Part shown: in pieces, positions 53,855 to 63,967 of the stretch
Position numbering within the stretch: position 1 is the first letter of the stretch
Layout of the letters: every line of letters starts with the position of its first letter
From: Martinezella rhizogenes
GTDB taxonomy: Bacteria; Pseudomonadota; Alphaproteobacteria; Rhizobiales; Rhizobiaceae
Direction of reading: 5' to 3'
Length of the DNA: 64,000 bases
Assembly: GCF_007002745.1 (NCBI RefSeq)
Contig: NZ_SGNY01000002.1
Location: 845,853 to 909,852 of the forward strand
Made by a program: the position numbers and the translations under genes
The notes under the pieces: model-generated
What the model saw: the letters and a program-made list of their open reading frames with translations, nothing else
Database searches by the model: none
Told to the model about the DNA's origin: nothing

Positions 53855-55114
53855 ATGCGCAGGAGTATAGTCAAAATTGCATTGACCGGTTTTCTGGTCA
53901 CATCCGGGCTGGTTTCGCCAGCTTTGTCGCAGGAATTGCGAATGGCCATCTGGAGCGCCAACGAAGCCCATCTCGCCCTCTTCAACGAGATCGCCGATGA
54001 GTTCGAGGCCAGCCATCCCGGCGTCAAGATCACCTACGATTCGCTTGCCTACGAAGGTTATGCCACCACCCTGACCACCCAGATCGCCGGTGGAAACCCT
54101 CCCGATCTGGCCTGGCTTTTCGACACGACCGCACCTGACTTCATGGCGGCTGGGGCGCTTTATCCCCTTACCGAAACCTTTGCCAATACCGAAGGTTACG
54201 ACATGGGCGACTTCCCCCCGGCAACACTCACCGCCTGGTCTTACGAAGGTGTACAATATCTCTATCCCTTCTCGACATCGCCCTTCGGCGTTTTCGTCAA
54301 CAACAACATGATCCGGGCTGCAGGCGCAAAGACGCCCGCCGAGATGATCGCTGCCGGCGAATGGAACTGGGACAATGCCATTGCGACGGCCGCGAAAGTC
54401 GCGGCCACCGGCAAACAGGGATTGATCATTCGTGATTTCGAATACAAGGCCTGGGAAAACCTTGCCGAAGTCTATACCGGGTGGAATGCCTATCCCTGGT
54501 CGAAGGATACAAAGTCCTGCGCTTTTGCCAGCCCGGAGATGGTTGATGCGATGCGCTTCATCCACGATGCGATCTTCGTGAAAAAAGCCATGCCAGGCCC
54601 CGGTGTTTCTGCCGACTTTTTTGCCGGGGATGCGGCGATGACGACCACCCAGATCAGCCGCGCAGCGCTGCTGCCGAAAGGCGACAAGGCGTTCGACTGG
54701 GATCTCGTGCCGTTGCCTACAGGACCTGCAGGTGACTATGCCGTAACAGGCCGGGCCGGCATTGGCGTCATGGCCAGCGGCAAAAACCCGAAGCTTGCGG
54801 CGGAATTCCTGGCGTTTTTCTCCTCCAAGCCTAATGTGGCCAAGCTCGCGCGGTTTTTCCCGCCAGCACGGCAGAGTCTGCTCACCGCCGATGTCCTCGC
54901 AGCCGCCAACCCATTGCTGTCGCGTAAACAGATAGAGGCCGTGGTCATTCGTGGCGTCGCCACCGGTCAATCAACGCAGCAGGTCCGCAATTTTGCCCGG
55001 CTGCAACAGACCGTTCGCGCTGGCCTTGACGGTCTCTGGCGTCCCGATGCCGACGTCACGGCTGTCCTGCAAGCGCTCTGCGGCCGTCTTGACCCGTTGC
55101 TGGCGGCCAATTGA
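53855..55114 (+). CDS. ABC transporter sugar-type solute-binding protein
   Basis: 419 aa. Signal peptide (KIALTGFLVTSGLVSPALSQ, cleavage about 26), then the MalE/UgpB-like binding fold (LFNEIADEFEASHPGVKITYDS; IAGGNPPDLAWLFD; GRAGIGVMASGKNP). A GGGAGGATT ribosome site precedes the ATG. It begins 29 bases after the FAD oxidoreductase and starts the transporter part of the LacI operon. The ligand is probably a mono- or oligosaccharide or polyol. Confidence 0.9.
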   Translation: MRRSIVKIALTGFLVTSGLVSPALSQELRMAIWSANEAHLALFNEIADEFEASHPGVKITYDSLAYEGYATTLTTQIAGGNPPDLAWLFDTTAPDFMAAGALYPLTETFANTEGYDMGDFPPATLTAWSYEGVQYLYPFSTSPFGVFVNNNMIRAAGAKTPAEMIAAGEWNWDNAIATAAKVAATGKQGLIIRDFEYKAWENLAEVYTGWNAYPWSKDTKSCAFASPEMVDAMRFIHDAIFVKKAMPGPGVSADFFAGDAAMTTTQISRAALLPKGDKAFDWDLVPLPTGPAGDYAVTGRAGIGVMASGKNPKLAAEFLAFFSSKPNVAKLARFFPPARQSLLTADVLAAANPLLSRKQIEAVVIRGVATGQSTQQVRNFARLQQTVRAGLDGLWRPDADVTAVLQALCGRLDPLLAAN

Positions 55115-55168
55115 GGCTTGGTAGTCATCCGATTTTCCGTGGATGCGAAAGCAGAAGGAAGAAAAGCC

Positions 55169-56095
55169 ATGACGCTTGCCCTCCAGACAGCGCAGACACA
55201 GGCCCGGCGCGGTTTCTGGACCATGGCGCGCCGTGACGCCGCCACCGGTTATCTGTTCATAGCGCCGCAACTCATCGGTATCGTTGTCTTCGTGCTCGTG
55301 CCGCTGGTGCTGGTCTTCTGGTATTCGCTGCATGAGTGGAACGTGCTGGCGGGATCGTTCCGGTTCACCGGCGTCGCCAATTACCAGAAGCTGCTCAGCG
55401 ATCCGGCCATAGGCGAAGTGCTGGCGGTGACCGCCGTGTTCTCCGCCGGGCTTGCCCTGCTCAATATGAGCCTGGCGCTGGGGCTTGCGTTGCTCCTGAA
55501 CCAGAAGCTGGCCTTCATGACCGTGTTCCGCACACTGTTCTTTTCACCTGTCGTGGTGTCGCTGGTCGCCTGGACAATCGTGTGGAGCTTCCTTCTGCAG
55601 AACAATGGCGGCATCAACGGCCTCCTGCAAATGATCGGCGTCGAGGGGCCCAACTGGCTGCGCCACCCCACGACGGCAATGATCTCGGTCATCGTGGTGC
55701 AGGCGCTCAAGAACCTTGGTCTCAACATGATCCTGTTTCTTGCCGCACTACAGGGCGTGCCGCGGGAACTGTTTGAAGCCGCGCGCGTCGACGGTGTGCC
55801 GCGCTTCAAGCAATTCTATCGCATCACCCTGCCGATGATCAGCCCGACGATCCTGCTCGCCTCCATCGTCACCATTGTCGGCGCGTTGCAGGTCTTTGCG
55901 CAGATCATGATCCTCACACAGGGCGGGCCGGGCTTTTCCACGACGGTTCTCGTTTATTACCTCTATCAGCAGGCCTTCCAGTTCTACCTCTTCGGTTATG
56001 GCTCGACACTCTCCATCATCCTGCTGGTCATTGTCGGCGCGCTCACCTTCATCCAATGGCACCTGCGCAGAAAGTTCGTATTCTATGAAAACTGA
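55169..56095 (+). CDS. ABC transporter permease, MalF/UgpA-like
   Basis: 308 aa from the ATG at 55169 (MTLALQTAQTQARR), chosen for the AGAAGGAAG ribosome site; the upstream in-frame codons are not family-like. Six predicted membrane segments (first at about FIAPQLIGIVVFVLVP) and EAA loop FEAARVDGVPRFKQFYRITLP. It pairs with the following MalG-like permease. Confidence 0.9.
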   Translation: MTLALQTAQTQARRGFWTMARRDAATGYLFIAPQLIGIVVFVLVPLVLVFWYSLHEWNVLAGSFRFTGVANYQKLLSDPAIGEVLAVTAVFSAGLALLNMSLALGLALLLNQKLAFMTVFRTLFFSPVVVSLVAWTIVWSFLLQNNGGINGLLQMIGVEGPNWLRHPTTAMISVIVVQALKNLGLNMILFLAALQGVPRELFEAARVDGVPRFKQFYRITLPMISPTILLASIVTIVGALQVFAQIMILTQGGPGFSTTVLVYYLYQQAFQFYLFGYGSTLSIILLVIVGALTFIQWHLRRKFVFYEN

Positions 56096-56927
56096 ACTCA
56101 GCCCACGCGCGCAGACGCTGATCTATTTCACACTCTGTGTGCTGCTTGTCCCCTTCGTTTTTCCGACCTGGTGGATGGTCACGTCGTCGGTCAAACCCGT
56201 CAGCCAGATATTTGCCTTTCCGCCTGATATCTGGCCGCGCGCCTTCGATTTTTCGTCCTATTCCGACGTTTTCAGAATACAGCCCTTCGCGCTGCAATAC
56301 TGGAACTCCGCCTATATCGCCGCAATCGTCACCATCGGCACCATGGCAGTGGCTTCGATGGCCGGATATGCCTTTGCACGCATCAGGTTCCCCTTCGCCA
56401 ACGCCATCTTCATGGTGGTGCTGGTGGGGTTGCTCATCCCGTCAGAAGTGACGCTGGTTCCGCTGTTCCGGATGTTTCTCAAATGGGGCATGATCAACAC
56501 ACACTGGCCGCTGATCCTGGTGCCGATCTTCGGTGCGCCGGCGGTCTTCGCCACCTTCATCATGCGCCAGTTCTTCATTTCCCTGCCGGTGGAACTGGAG
56601 GAAGCCGCCCGGGTCGATGGCCTCGGCCGGTTCAAGATATTCTGGACCATTGCCCTGCCGCTTGCCCGTCCAGCGCTGGCCGCCGTTGCGATCTTCACAT
56701 TTCTCGGCAGCTGGAACCTCTATCTCGAACCCATAGTCTTTCTCTCCAGCCCCGATAAGTTCACCCTGCCCCAGGCATTGACACAATTTACCGACGCCTA
56801 TGGCGGACCGATGTGGAACATCCAGCTTGCCGCCGCAACGATGACCGCCATTCCCGTACTCATCGTCTTCATCGTTGCGCAGAAACAATTCGTCGAAGGC
56901 CTCGCCCATACCGGGCTTAAAGGCTAA
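56085..56927 (+). CDS. ABC transporter permease, MalG/UgpE-like
   Basis: 280 aa from the ATG at 56085 (MKTELSPRAQTLIYF), which overlaps the end of the preceding permease by 11 bases. Six predicted membrane segments, EAA loop EEAARVDGLGRFKIFWTIALP and the usual C-terminal KQFVEGLAHTGLKG ending of carbohydrate permeases. It completes the channel. Confidence 0.9.
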   Translation: MKTELSPRAQTLIYFTLCVLLVPFVFPTWWMVTSSVKPVSQIFAFPPDIWPRAFDFSSYSDVFRIQPFALQYWNSAYIAAIVTIGTMAVASMAGYAFARIRFPFANAIFMVVLVGLLIPSEVTLVPLFRMFLKWGMINTHWPLILVPIFGAPAVFATFIMRQFFISLPVELEEAARVDGLGRFKIFWTIALPLARPALAAVAIFTFLGSWNLYLEPIVFLSSPDKFTLPQALTQFTDAYGGPMWNIQLAAATMTAIPVLIVFIVAQKQFVEGLAHTGLKG

Positions 56928-56942
56928 TCGAAAGGCTGACCT

Positions 56943-57986
56943 ATGGCACCCGTTACCCTTAGATCCGTCAAGAAAAGCTATGGCGCATTCGCCACCATCC
57001 ATGGTGTCGATATCGATATTGCCGATGGCGAATTCGTTGTCCTCGTCGGCCCTTCGGGCTGCGGCAAATCCACCCTGCTGCGGATGATCGCAGGCCTTGA
57101 AACCGTGACCAGCGGCGATATCTCGATCAGCAGCCGTGTCGTCAACGAGATCGAACCGAAAGACCGCGACATCGCCATGGTCTTTCAGAACTACGCGCTT
57201 TATCCGCATATGAGCGTGGCCAGGAACATGGCCTTCTCGCTCGAGCATCGCGGCGGCAGCAAGACCGAGATTGCCGAGCGGGTGAGCTGGGCGGCGGACA
57301 TATTGGGGCTGACGCCATTGCTCGAACGGTTCCCCCGCCAGCTTTCCGGCGGCCAACGGCAGCGTGTCGCCATGGGCCGCGCAATCGTCCGCAATCCTCA
57401 GGTTTTTCTGTTCGACGAACCGCTCAGCAATCTTGATGCCAAATTGCGCGTGGTGATGCGCGGTGAAATCAAGGGATTGCACCAGCGTCTGGGGGTCACC
57501 ACCGTTTATGTCACGCATGACCAGGTGGAAGCCATGACCATGGCCGACAAGATCGTAGTCATGAATGCCGGACGGGTGGAGCAATGCGGGGCGCCGCTCG
57601 AGCTTTATGACCGGCCCGCCAATCCCTTCGTCGCGGGCTTCATCGGTTCGCCGGCGATGAATTTCATCAAGGGACAACTTACGACCAATGGCTTCGAGGC
57701 TGACGGCGTCATTTTGCCCCTCCCGGCAGGCTCCGCCACAGGCGAAGCGATATACGGCATCCGCCCGGAACATTTCGAGCTGGTCAACCAAGGCCTCACC
57801 GCAACGGTTTTGCTGGTGGAGCCAATGGGGTCGGAAACGCAGGTTACGATGATGCTCGGCAATCATCAGGTCATCGGTGTTTTTCGCGAGCGTGTACAGG
57901 CGCAGCCGGGGGCGACCATCCAGATTCAGCCGGATCTGGCATCGATCCACCTGTTCGATGCCAGGACCAGTCAACGACTAAACTAG
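56943..57986 (+). CDS. ABC transporter ATP-binding protein, UgpC/MsmK-like
   Basis: 347 aa. Walker [11 protein letters not shown]-loop [11 protein letters not shown], signature LSGGQRQR, Walker [13 protein letters not shown], switch His VTHDQ, and a C-terminal TOBE domain ([22 protein letters not shown]). It is the last gene of the LacI-led operon. Members of this group sometimes serve more than one carbohydrate importer. Confidence 0.92.
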   Translation: MAPVTLRSVKKSYGAFATIHGVDIDIADGEFVVLVGPSGCGKSTLLRMIAGLETVTSGDISISSRVVNEIEPKDRDIAMVFQNYALYPHMSVARNMAFSLEHRGGSKTEIAERVSWAADILGLTPLLERFPRQLSGGQRQRVAMGRAIVRNPQVFLFDEPLSNLDAKLRVVMRGEIKGLHQRLGVTTVYVTHDQVEAMTMADKIVVMNAGRVEQCGAPLELYDRPANPFVAGFIGSPAMNFIKGQLTTNGFEADGVILPLPAGSATGEAIYGIRPEHFELVNQGLTATVLLVEPMGSETQVTMMLGNHQVIGVFRERVQAQPGATIQIQPDLASIHLFDARTSQRLN

Positions 57987-58336
57987 CGGACCGCGCGCCA
58001 TGACATGCCATTGCAAACCGAACCTAAAGGCGCACCGCTGCAGATCCGAGCGGCGCTCCGACGACACTTGTTGGCGCCGATCAGACCCATATGTCTTGAA
58101 CAGCGTCACACGAACCACGCCAATCATCAGATGTACTTTTTGAGCATTCATCATAACTCGAGAACGAATTCGGGTCGGGCCTCAGGTCAGGATGAAAAAT
58201 CTTCCAGCGTCAGACCGAAGTCGACCGGTCTGCTGGCCGTTCCACTTTGATCGAACCAGGAACATAAAATCAAAGCCCAGTGACCACTGAGGGTGAAGTC
58301 AGCACAAGTGCTCAGGCGCGACCACGAGTTGACGCC
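57987..58336. other. Gap between convergent ABC operon and response regulator
   Basis: 350 bases between convergent genes. No gene, RNA or strong intrinsic terminator is visible; only weak short inverted repeats (CAGTG-AC-CACTG near 58278). Confidence 0.45.
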
Positions 58337-59650
58337 TCAACGCGGCTTTCTGAAGAAGGCGGGATGAATCCCCAAGCGCTGCAACCGCGCGTAAAGGCTT
58401 CGCCGGGGAAGATTCAGCGCCTCTGCGACGGCCGTTGCGTCACCGCCATGGCTTTGGAGTGCCTGGGTCAGAAGGCTTGTCTCGAAAGCATCCATCTGTT
58501 CGACCAGACCCAACCTCGTCGACGCTTGGCGGTGCGGTGAGGCAAGCCCAAGCGCGACCTGCGTTGCATAGTTGCGCAATTCGCGGATATTGCCCGGCCA
58601 TTCATTGCTCAGGAGAAACGCTTCGATCTCCGCATCGATCTGCGGACTGGGGAGCCCATGGCGGCGCGCTGCATCCTCTAAAAACACATGGAACAGGATG
58701 GCAATGTCCCCCTGCCTTTGACGCAGTGGCGGCACACCGAGGCGCACGGTCTCGAGGTGATAAAGCAGATCCTTGCGGAAGCCTGCCCTTTCATCGTCAC
58801 CGGCAAGGTGTGTCCTCGTCAAGGTGGTAATGATCCTGACATCGACGGGCGTCGTCCCGCCGCTTGGATTGGGCATTTCCCGGCTTTCCACCACGCCTAG
58901 CATCCGCCCCTGCATCAGGGAAGACATGGTTTCCGCCCCATCCAGAAACAGCGTTCCACGCTGGGCCTCGGCAATCAGCCCACGACGAAGGCGCGTGCCG
59001 AACAGTGTCTCGTCAACCATCGCATCCGAAATTGACGCGCAATCGACGCGGATGAATGGGCGCGCGCGGCGCGGGCTTCCCTGGTGCAATAGCCTGGCAA
59101 TCAGCTCCTTGCCCGTCCCGGTCTCGCCTTCGACAAGCACATTGACGTCCGTCGGAGCGACCCGTTCAATCAAGTCCCGCAACTGGACCATAGCGGGCGT
59201 CTGGCCGAGCAGCGGCGATGTCAGTTCCGCCTCGAGAGCCGCCTGACGCAGCCGCCGATTGTCGACGACCAGACGGCGGGTTTCCAGCGCGCGTCGGACG
59301 GAGGCGATCAGATGGTCCGTCATGAACGGCTTTGCCACGAAATCGAAGGCGCCCCGCTTCAAGGCGGCGACTGCCATGGCGATATCGCCATGCCCTGTCA
59401 TGAGGATGACCGGCAATTCGCGATCGCGGGCAAGGATTGCATCGAACAGATCGTTGCCATCGAGGCGCGGCATGCGAAGATCGGTGACGACGACACCGGG
59501 CAGCGTGGTGGAGAGGCTGGCAAGTGCCGATTTGCCATCGTCATGCACCTCCACCTCCAAGCCGGCGATGGCGAAGCTGTCCGCCAATGCTGCACGAAAG
59601 GCGATATTGTCTTCAACGAGCAGGATCTTCTCTGGTGCATTCTGCGTCAT
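58337..59650 (-). CDS. DctD/MifR-like response regulator lacking GAFTGA and the Walker B glutamate
   Basis: 437 aa. Receiver domain with Asp57 (VVTDLRMPRLDG), AAA+ domain with Walker A GETGTGKE (Lys181), and a C-terminal Fis-type helix-turn-helix (TAVAEALNLPRRSLYARLQRLGI). Between DETLFG and the Walker B strand the GAFTGA loop that contacts sigma-54 is missing: the protein reads DETLFGTRLRRGLIAEAQRG. Walker B is LFLDG instead of LFLDE (Gly238), so ATP hydrolysis should be impaired. It therefore probably acts without sigma-54, as described for HupR or R. capsulatus NtrC. Its stop-side neighbour is nothing related; its start overlaps the sensor kinase stop (ATGA). The divergent KgtP-like transporter is the likely target. 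Confidence 0.9.
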   Translation of the reverse strand: MTQNAPEKILLVEDNIAFRAALADSFAIAGLEVEVHDDGKSALASLSTTLPGVVVTDLRMPRLDGNDLFDAILARDRELPVILMTGHGDIAMAVAALKRGAFDFVAKPFMTDHLIASVRRALETRRLVVDNRRLRQAALEAELTSPLLGQTPAMVQLRDLIERVAPTDVNVLVEGETGTGKELIARLLHQGSPRRARPFIRVDCASISDAMVDETLFGTRLRRGLIAEAQRGTLFLDGAETMSSLMQGRMLGVVESREMPNPSGGTTPVDVRIITTLTRTHLAGDDERAGFRKDLLYHLETVRLGVPPLRQRQGDIAILFHVFLEDAARRHGLPSPQIDAEIEAFLLSNEWPGNIRELRNYATQVALGLASPHRQASTRLGLVEQMDAFETSLLTQALQSHGGDATAVAEALNLPRRSLYARLQRLGIHPAFFRKPR

Positions 59651-61398
59651 GCCGCCCTCATGGTAACGGTAAAGGCCGCGCCCCCAAACGCCGACGCCGT
59701 GATGGTGAGAGCGCCGCCAAGATCGCTCATGATATCCTGGGCAATACCAAGACCAAGCCCGAGGCCATTTGGCTTGCCGGTCACAAAGGGCTGAAAGACT
59801 TGCTTGCCGAGCTGCGGATCGATGCCCGGGCCGTTATCGGCAACTGTCAGGCAAATCATGTCCTCGTGATGCTCCACCGTTATCGCAATCTCCGGATCGG
59901 CGTGTCCCTCGAGCGCGTCCATGGCGTTCTGCAACAGATTGACCAGAACCTGTTCGAGCGGCACACGCTTGCCAAGTACACTTGGTTGACCACTTGGCGG
60001 CAGCGTCAGGCGAATGCCTGCCTTCCGGATCCGGTCTTCCATCAACAGCATCGCGCCCGCGATAATACCATCCAGGGGTTCTTCGCCGATTTGCCCCTCC
60101 CCCTTGCGGGAGAAACCACGCATTTCCTGCGTCAGCGTGCCGATCCGCTCCGTCATCGCAATCATCGTGCTGAGACTGTCGCGAACCCGCTCGCTGCGAC
60201 TGGCCGCAAGATGGTGGAGCGCATTTTCCGAAAGGGTGCGGATGGTCGCAACCGGCTGATTGATCTCATGCATGAGGCCAGCAGTAATGGAGCCGACAGA
60301 GGCGAGCCGATTGGCCTGTGCCAACTCCTCCCGCGCTTCTCGGTAACGCTGATCGGCAATCGCCCGATATCCCATTTCTTCACGCAACTGCGCCGTTCGT
60401 TGAGCAACCGCCGCCTCGAGGCTGCGCCGCTCTGCAGCGCGCCGTGCCGTGCGATTGGCCTGCCACCAGACGCCTGAACCGGCGAGAAGCAGAAGCGGAA
60501 GGATGGCAAGCGCGGCAAGCGTGGCCCGCCGGTCGGCAGCGATACGCGCCGGTCGCGTGTCGAGAAGATGCAGGATGCGAAGATCCGTTCCGACGATGGG
60601 AAGTGCGGCATAAATCATCTCCGCGCCCTGCGCCGTCTCGATCCGATCCGGTCCCGCAAAACGATAGTGGCCGGGCTCGAGCTTTGCATCGCCATACTGG
60701 CCGATCGCATCGATCCGCTGACGAACCGCGGTGGGCAAAGGAGCAAGAGTTGTCAGAATCTGGTCCTTGTCGGGTGCCGCCAGAATGATGCCGTTGGCAT
60801 CGACGATCAGCGTGCGCCCCGGATCACCGGCCCAGATGGCGGAAAGCGCGCCGAACTCATATTTGACGACGACGACACCGGACGCGGCATCGCTTTGGCC
60901 GACGCGCCGCGCCAGAAACAAGCCTGCCTGGCGGGTGAGCAGGCCCGCGCCATAATACTCCGCCTTCCCCTCCCGCATTGCGCCGGTGAAATAGGGACGG
61001 AAGCCGAAATTCTGCCCGACGAAGCTCCTGTCGTCGCGGGCATTGGAAGCGGCCACGGCAACGCCATCGCGATTGATCAGATAGATATAGGAGGCTCCGG
61101 TCTCTCGCACGAGAGAACCGAATTTCTCGCTGAGCCGCGCTGCCGTCTGCGGATTCTTGGTCGATAGAACATCAACCAGATCGCCATATTCGCCGAGAAC
61201 GATCGGCATCAGCCGAAAACGGGCAAGCTCGCTGTCGATCAACAGGCTGTGCTGGCGCACCAGCAGTTCAGCCTCCTCCGCCAGCTGCTCCGACGCCTGC
61301 CGACGCGACCAAAGGGACGCTCCACTCCAGACAAGAGCAATAACGACGAGGACGAGCAGCACCAGCACTAGGATTTGTAGGCGAGATTTCAGAGACAT
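59647..61398 (-). CDS. DctB/MifS-like sensor histidine kinase
   Basis: 583 aa from the ATG at 61398 (MSLKSRLQILVLVLLVLV). Two membrane segments (about 8-30 and 294-312) enclose a large periplasmic double-Cache-like sensor with VLGEYGDLVDVL and GFRPYFTGAMREGKAEYYG, the pattern of dicarboxylate sensors. A coiled stretch leads to the H-box AGLMHEINQPVATI (His377), N box NLLQNAMDALEG, G1 DNGPGID and G2 GLGLGLGIAQDI. It is translationally coupled to the regulator. With a KgtP-like transporter across the promoter, it probably senses 2-oxoglutarate or a related dicarboxylate. Confidence 0.9.
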   Translation of the reverse strand: MSLKSRLQILVLVLLVLVVIALVWSGASLWSRRQASEQLAEEAELLVRQHSLLIDSELARFRLMPIVLGEYGDLVDVLSTKNPQTAARLSEKFGSLVRETGASYIYLINRDGVAVAASNARDDRSFVGQNFGFRPYFTGAMREGKAEYYGAGLLTRQAGLFLARRVGQSDAASGVVVVKYEFGALSAIWAGDPGRTLIVDANGIILAAPDKDQILTTLAPLPTAVRQRIDAIGQYGDAKLEPGHYRFAGPDRIETAQGAEMIYAALPIVGTDLRILHLLDTRPARIAADRRATLAALAILPLLLLAGSGVWWQANRTARRAAERRSLEAAVAQRTAQLREEMGYRAIADQRYREAREELAQANRLASVGSITAGLMHEINQPVATIRTLSENALHHLAASRSERVRDSLSTMIAMTERIGTLTQEMRGFSRKGEGQIGEEPLDGIIAGAMLLMEDRIRKAGIRLTLPPSGQPSVLGKRVPLEQVLVNLLQNAMDALEGHADPEIAITVEHHEDMICLTVADNGPGIDPQLGKQVFQPFVTGKPNGLGLGLGIAQDIMSDLGGALTITASAFGGAAFTVTMRAA

Positions 61399-61475
61399 CT
61401 GTGCAGGATATTGCACAATCAATCGAAACGCCATGCAAAAATCAGCACAGATTTTGCCTCAGACCTTTCGGATAT

Positions 61476-61523
61476 ATCAATTAAATTGATTAGATTCAGA
61501 TAGTTAATTGATCATCAATCAAT
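61476..61523. promoter_or_regulatory. Clustered ATCAAT/ATTGAT palindromes between sensor kinase and transporter
   Basis: A perfect 15-base palindrome ATCAATTAAATTGAT (61476-61490) is followed by a perfect 13-base palindrome ATTGATCATCAAT (61507-61519) and one more ATCAAT overlapping it (to 61523). The two palindrome centres are 30 bases apart, about three helical turns, so they lie on the same face of the DNA. They sit 78 bases upstream of the sensor-kinase start and about 240 bases before the transporter start, good candidates for sites of the DctD-like regulator. Confidence 0.6.
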
Positions 61524-61762
61524 CCTTCACATGACATCCCACCCTGCCGCAGATTGCATGAAGAGGACGCGCCGTCGGGAGGATGGCCGAACAGCTTTAA
61601 AATCAACGGCCATGTGCTGATCAGCAAGGACGCTTTCTGCGGGACGCTCGCTGGTCACTCGGAGGGAATATCCCAGGCTCAAGCCGCGCGTCACGATCTT
61701 GGCCCTGCCTGGAAGAAGGCACCGGGCGTCTTTGTAGAACTTGACCAAGGGAGGGTCTGAGT

Positions 61763-63100
61763 GTGTTGATCGAGACTGGAAATACTGTCACCCACGGAGC
61801 TGCAAATCAGGCTGCCGCGCAGTCGCCAGACCGCAAGCAGCGCCTGAAATCGATTATCGGCGGTTCGACGGGCAATCTCGTCGAATGGTTCGACTGGTAC
61901 GTCTATGCCGCGTTTGCGCTCTACTTCGCACCGCACTTCTTTCCTGCAGGCGATCAGACCGCACAGCTCCTTAATTCCGCAGCCGTCTTCGCCGTCGGCT
62001 TCGTGATGCGCCCCGTCGGCGCATGGATCATGGGTCTTTATGCCGACCGCCATGGCCGCAAGTCCGGACTGGCGCTTTCAGTGGCCCTCATGTGCCTTGG
62101 TTCGCTGATCATTGCCCTGACACCGGATTACCAGACGATCGGCGTTGCCGCACCGACGCTTCTCGTCATCGCCCGCTTGCTGCAGGGTCTCTCCGTCGGC
62201 GGCGAATATGGCGCCTCTGCCACCTATCTTTCCGAAATGGCGGGCAAGGAACGCCGCGGCTTTTTCTCCTCCTTCCAGTACGTGACCCTTATCTCGGGCC
62301 AGCTTCTGGCGATTGCCGTCCTCATCATTCTACAGAACGTCATGACCCCGGAAGATCTCAATGCCTGGGGCTGGCGCATTCCGTTCTTCGTTGGCGCGGC
62401 GCTGGCCGTCGTCGTCTTCTGGCTGCGTCGCGGTCTTGCTGAAACCGAAAGCTTCAAGAACGCCAAGGCTGAGGGCACGCCGAAGTCTGGCTTCTGGCAG
62501 CTCCTGACCAAGCATCCGAAAGAGACCGCACTTGTCATGCTCCTGACCGCAGGCGGCACCCTGGCCTTCTACGCCTACTCGATCTACATGCAGAAATTTC
62601 TGGTCAACACCTCCGGCTTCTCCCGTGAGGTCGCCAGCGAGATCAACGCCGTCACGCTCTTCGTCTTCATGCTGCTGCAGCCACTTGCGGGCGGACTGTC
62701 CGACAAGATCGGCCGCAAGCCGCTGATGGTGACATTCGGTGTATTGGGCGTGCTCTTCACCTACCCGATCTTCTCGGCTCTGGAACATGCCAAGGATCCG
62801 CTGACGGCCGGATTGCTGGTCATGGCCGCACTGGTGATCGTGACGGGCTACACCTCGATCAACGCAGTGGTCAAAGCAGAGCTCTTCCCCGCCCATATCC
62901 GCGCGCTCGGCGTTGCTCTTCCTTATGCGCTCGCCAACACACTCTTCGGCGGCACAGCGGAGTTCGTTGCATTGCGCTTTAAGACCGCCGGTTGGGAACA
63001 GGGCTTCTACTGGTACGTCACCGCCATGATTGGCGTGTCGCTCATCGTCTACTTGTTCATGCGTGATACCAGCAAGCAGAGCGAGATCATCGAAGACTAA
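61763..63100 (+). CDS. kgtP: MFS transporter, KgtP-like 2-oxoglutarate/dicarboxylate:H+ symporter
   Basis: 445 aa from the GTG at 61763, preceded by GGGAGGG; no better ATG is available. Twelve predicted membrane segments with the metabolite:H+ symporter (MHS) signatures GGSTGNLVEWFDWYVYAAFA near residue 35 and DRHGRKSG and SDKIGRKP in the two halves. KgtP of E. coli imports 2-oxoglutarate; close relatives take other dicarboxylates. It is divergent from the DctBD-like pair, an arrangement like that of the Pseudomonas MifSR/PA5530 system. A GC-rich hairpin (63107-63127) follows the stop. I see no -24/-12 promoter upstream, which fits the regulator lacking GAFTGA. Confidence 0.88.
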   Translation: MLIETGNTVTHGAANQAAAQSPDRKQRLKSIIGGSTGNLVEWFDWYVYAAFALYFAPHFFPAGDQTAQLLNSAAVFAVGFVMRPVGAWIMGLYADRHGRKSGLALSVALMCLGSLIIALTPDYQTIGVAAPTLLVIARLLQGLSVGGEYGASATYLSEMAGKERRGFFSSFQYVTLISGQLLAIAVLIILQNVMTPEDLNAWGWRIPFFVGAALAVVVFWLRRGLAETESFKNAKAEGTPKSGFWQLLTKHPKETALVMLLTAGGTLAFYAYSIYMQKFLVNTSGFSREVASEINAVTLFVFMLLQPLAGGLSDKIGRKPLMVTFGVLGVLFTYPIFSALEHAKDPLTAGLLVMAALVIVTGYTSINAVVKAELFPAHIRALGVALPYALANTLFGGTAEFVALRFKTAGWEQGFYWYVTAMIGVSLIVYLFMRDTSKQSEIIED

Positions 63101-63448
63101 GAGGGAGAGGGGGTAGCCCCCCCCCTCGACTCACCTCCGAGGCTTGGCTGCCATCGGCGTTCAGCTGCCTACGCGCTACAAGTACAACCGGCGGCACACT
63201 TCGATGCCGTCTCCTCTGCTTCAATACTGCCAAAGCCGGCGGCGCTTGCGCTGCAGGTCTGTCCGAACCCATCCGTATCTGGACACGGCTACACTTTAAA
63301 GTTTATCGGCTCCGAGACATCCTGCATGAGGGTTGGGTATCAACCTGATTGCATAGGCCTTGCGGTAATGCCTTTTCCTCGGAGCGAGTTTACCGCCGGA
63401 CTTACCGGATTTGCCACCCTTCCCTTGCTCTTTCTATACACGCTTCTC
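63101..63448. other. Gap downstream of kgtP
   Basis: 348 bases. A GC hairpin, GAGGGGG paired with CCCCCTC (63107-63127), starts 7 bases after the kgtP stop and may end its transcript, although there is no T-run. The remainder has no supported gene. Confidence 0.45.

Positions 63449-63967
<519 letters not shown>

Noticed and set aside
61550..61762. Sigma-54 (-24/-12) promoter for kgtP
   Set aside because: No GG-N10-GC pair with proper flanks was found; nearby GGCAC stretches have the wrong spacing.
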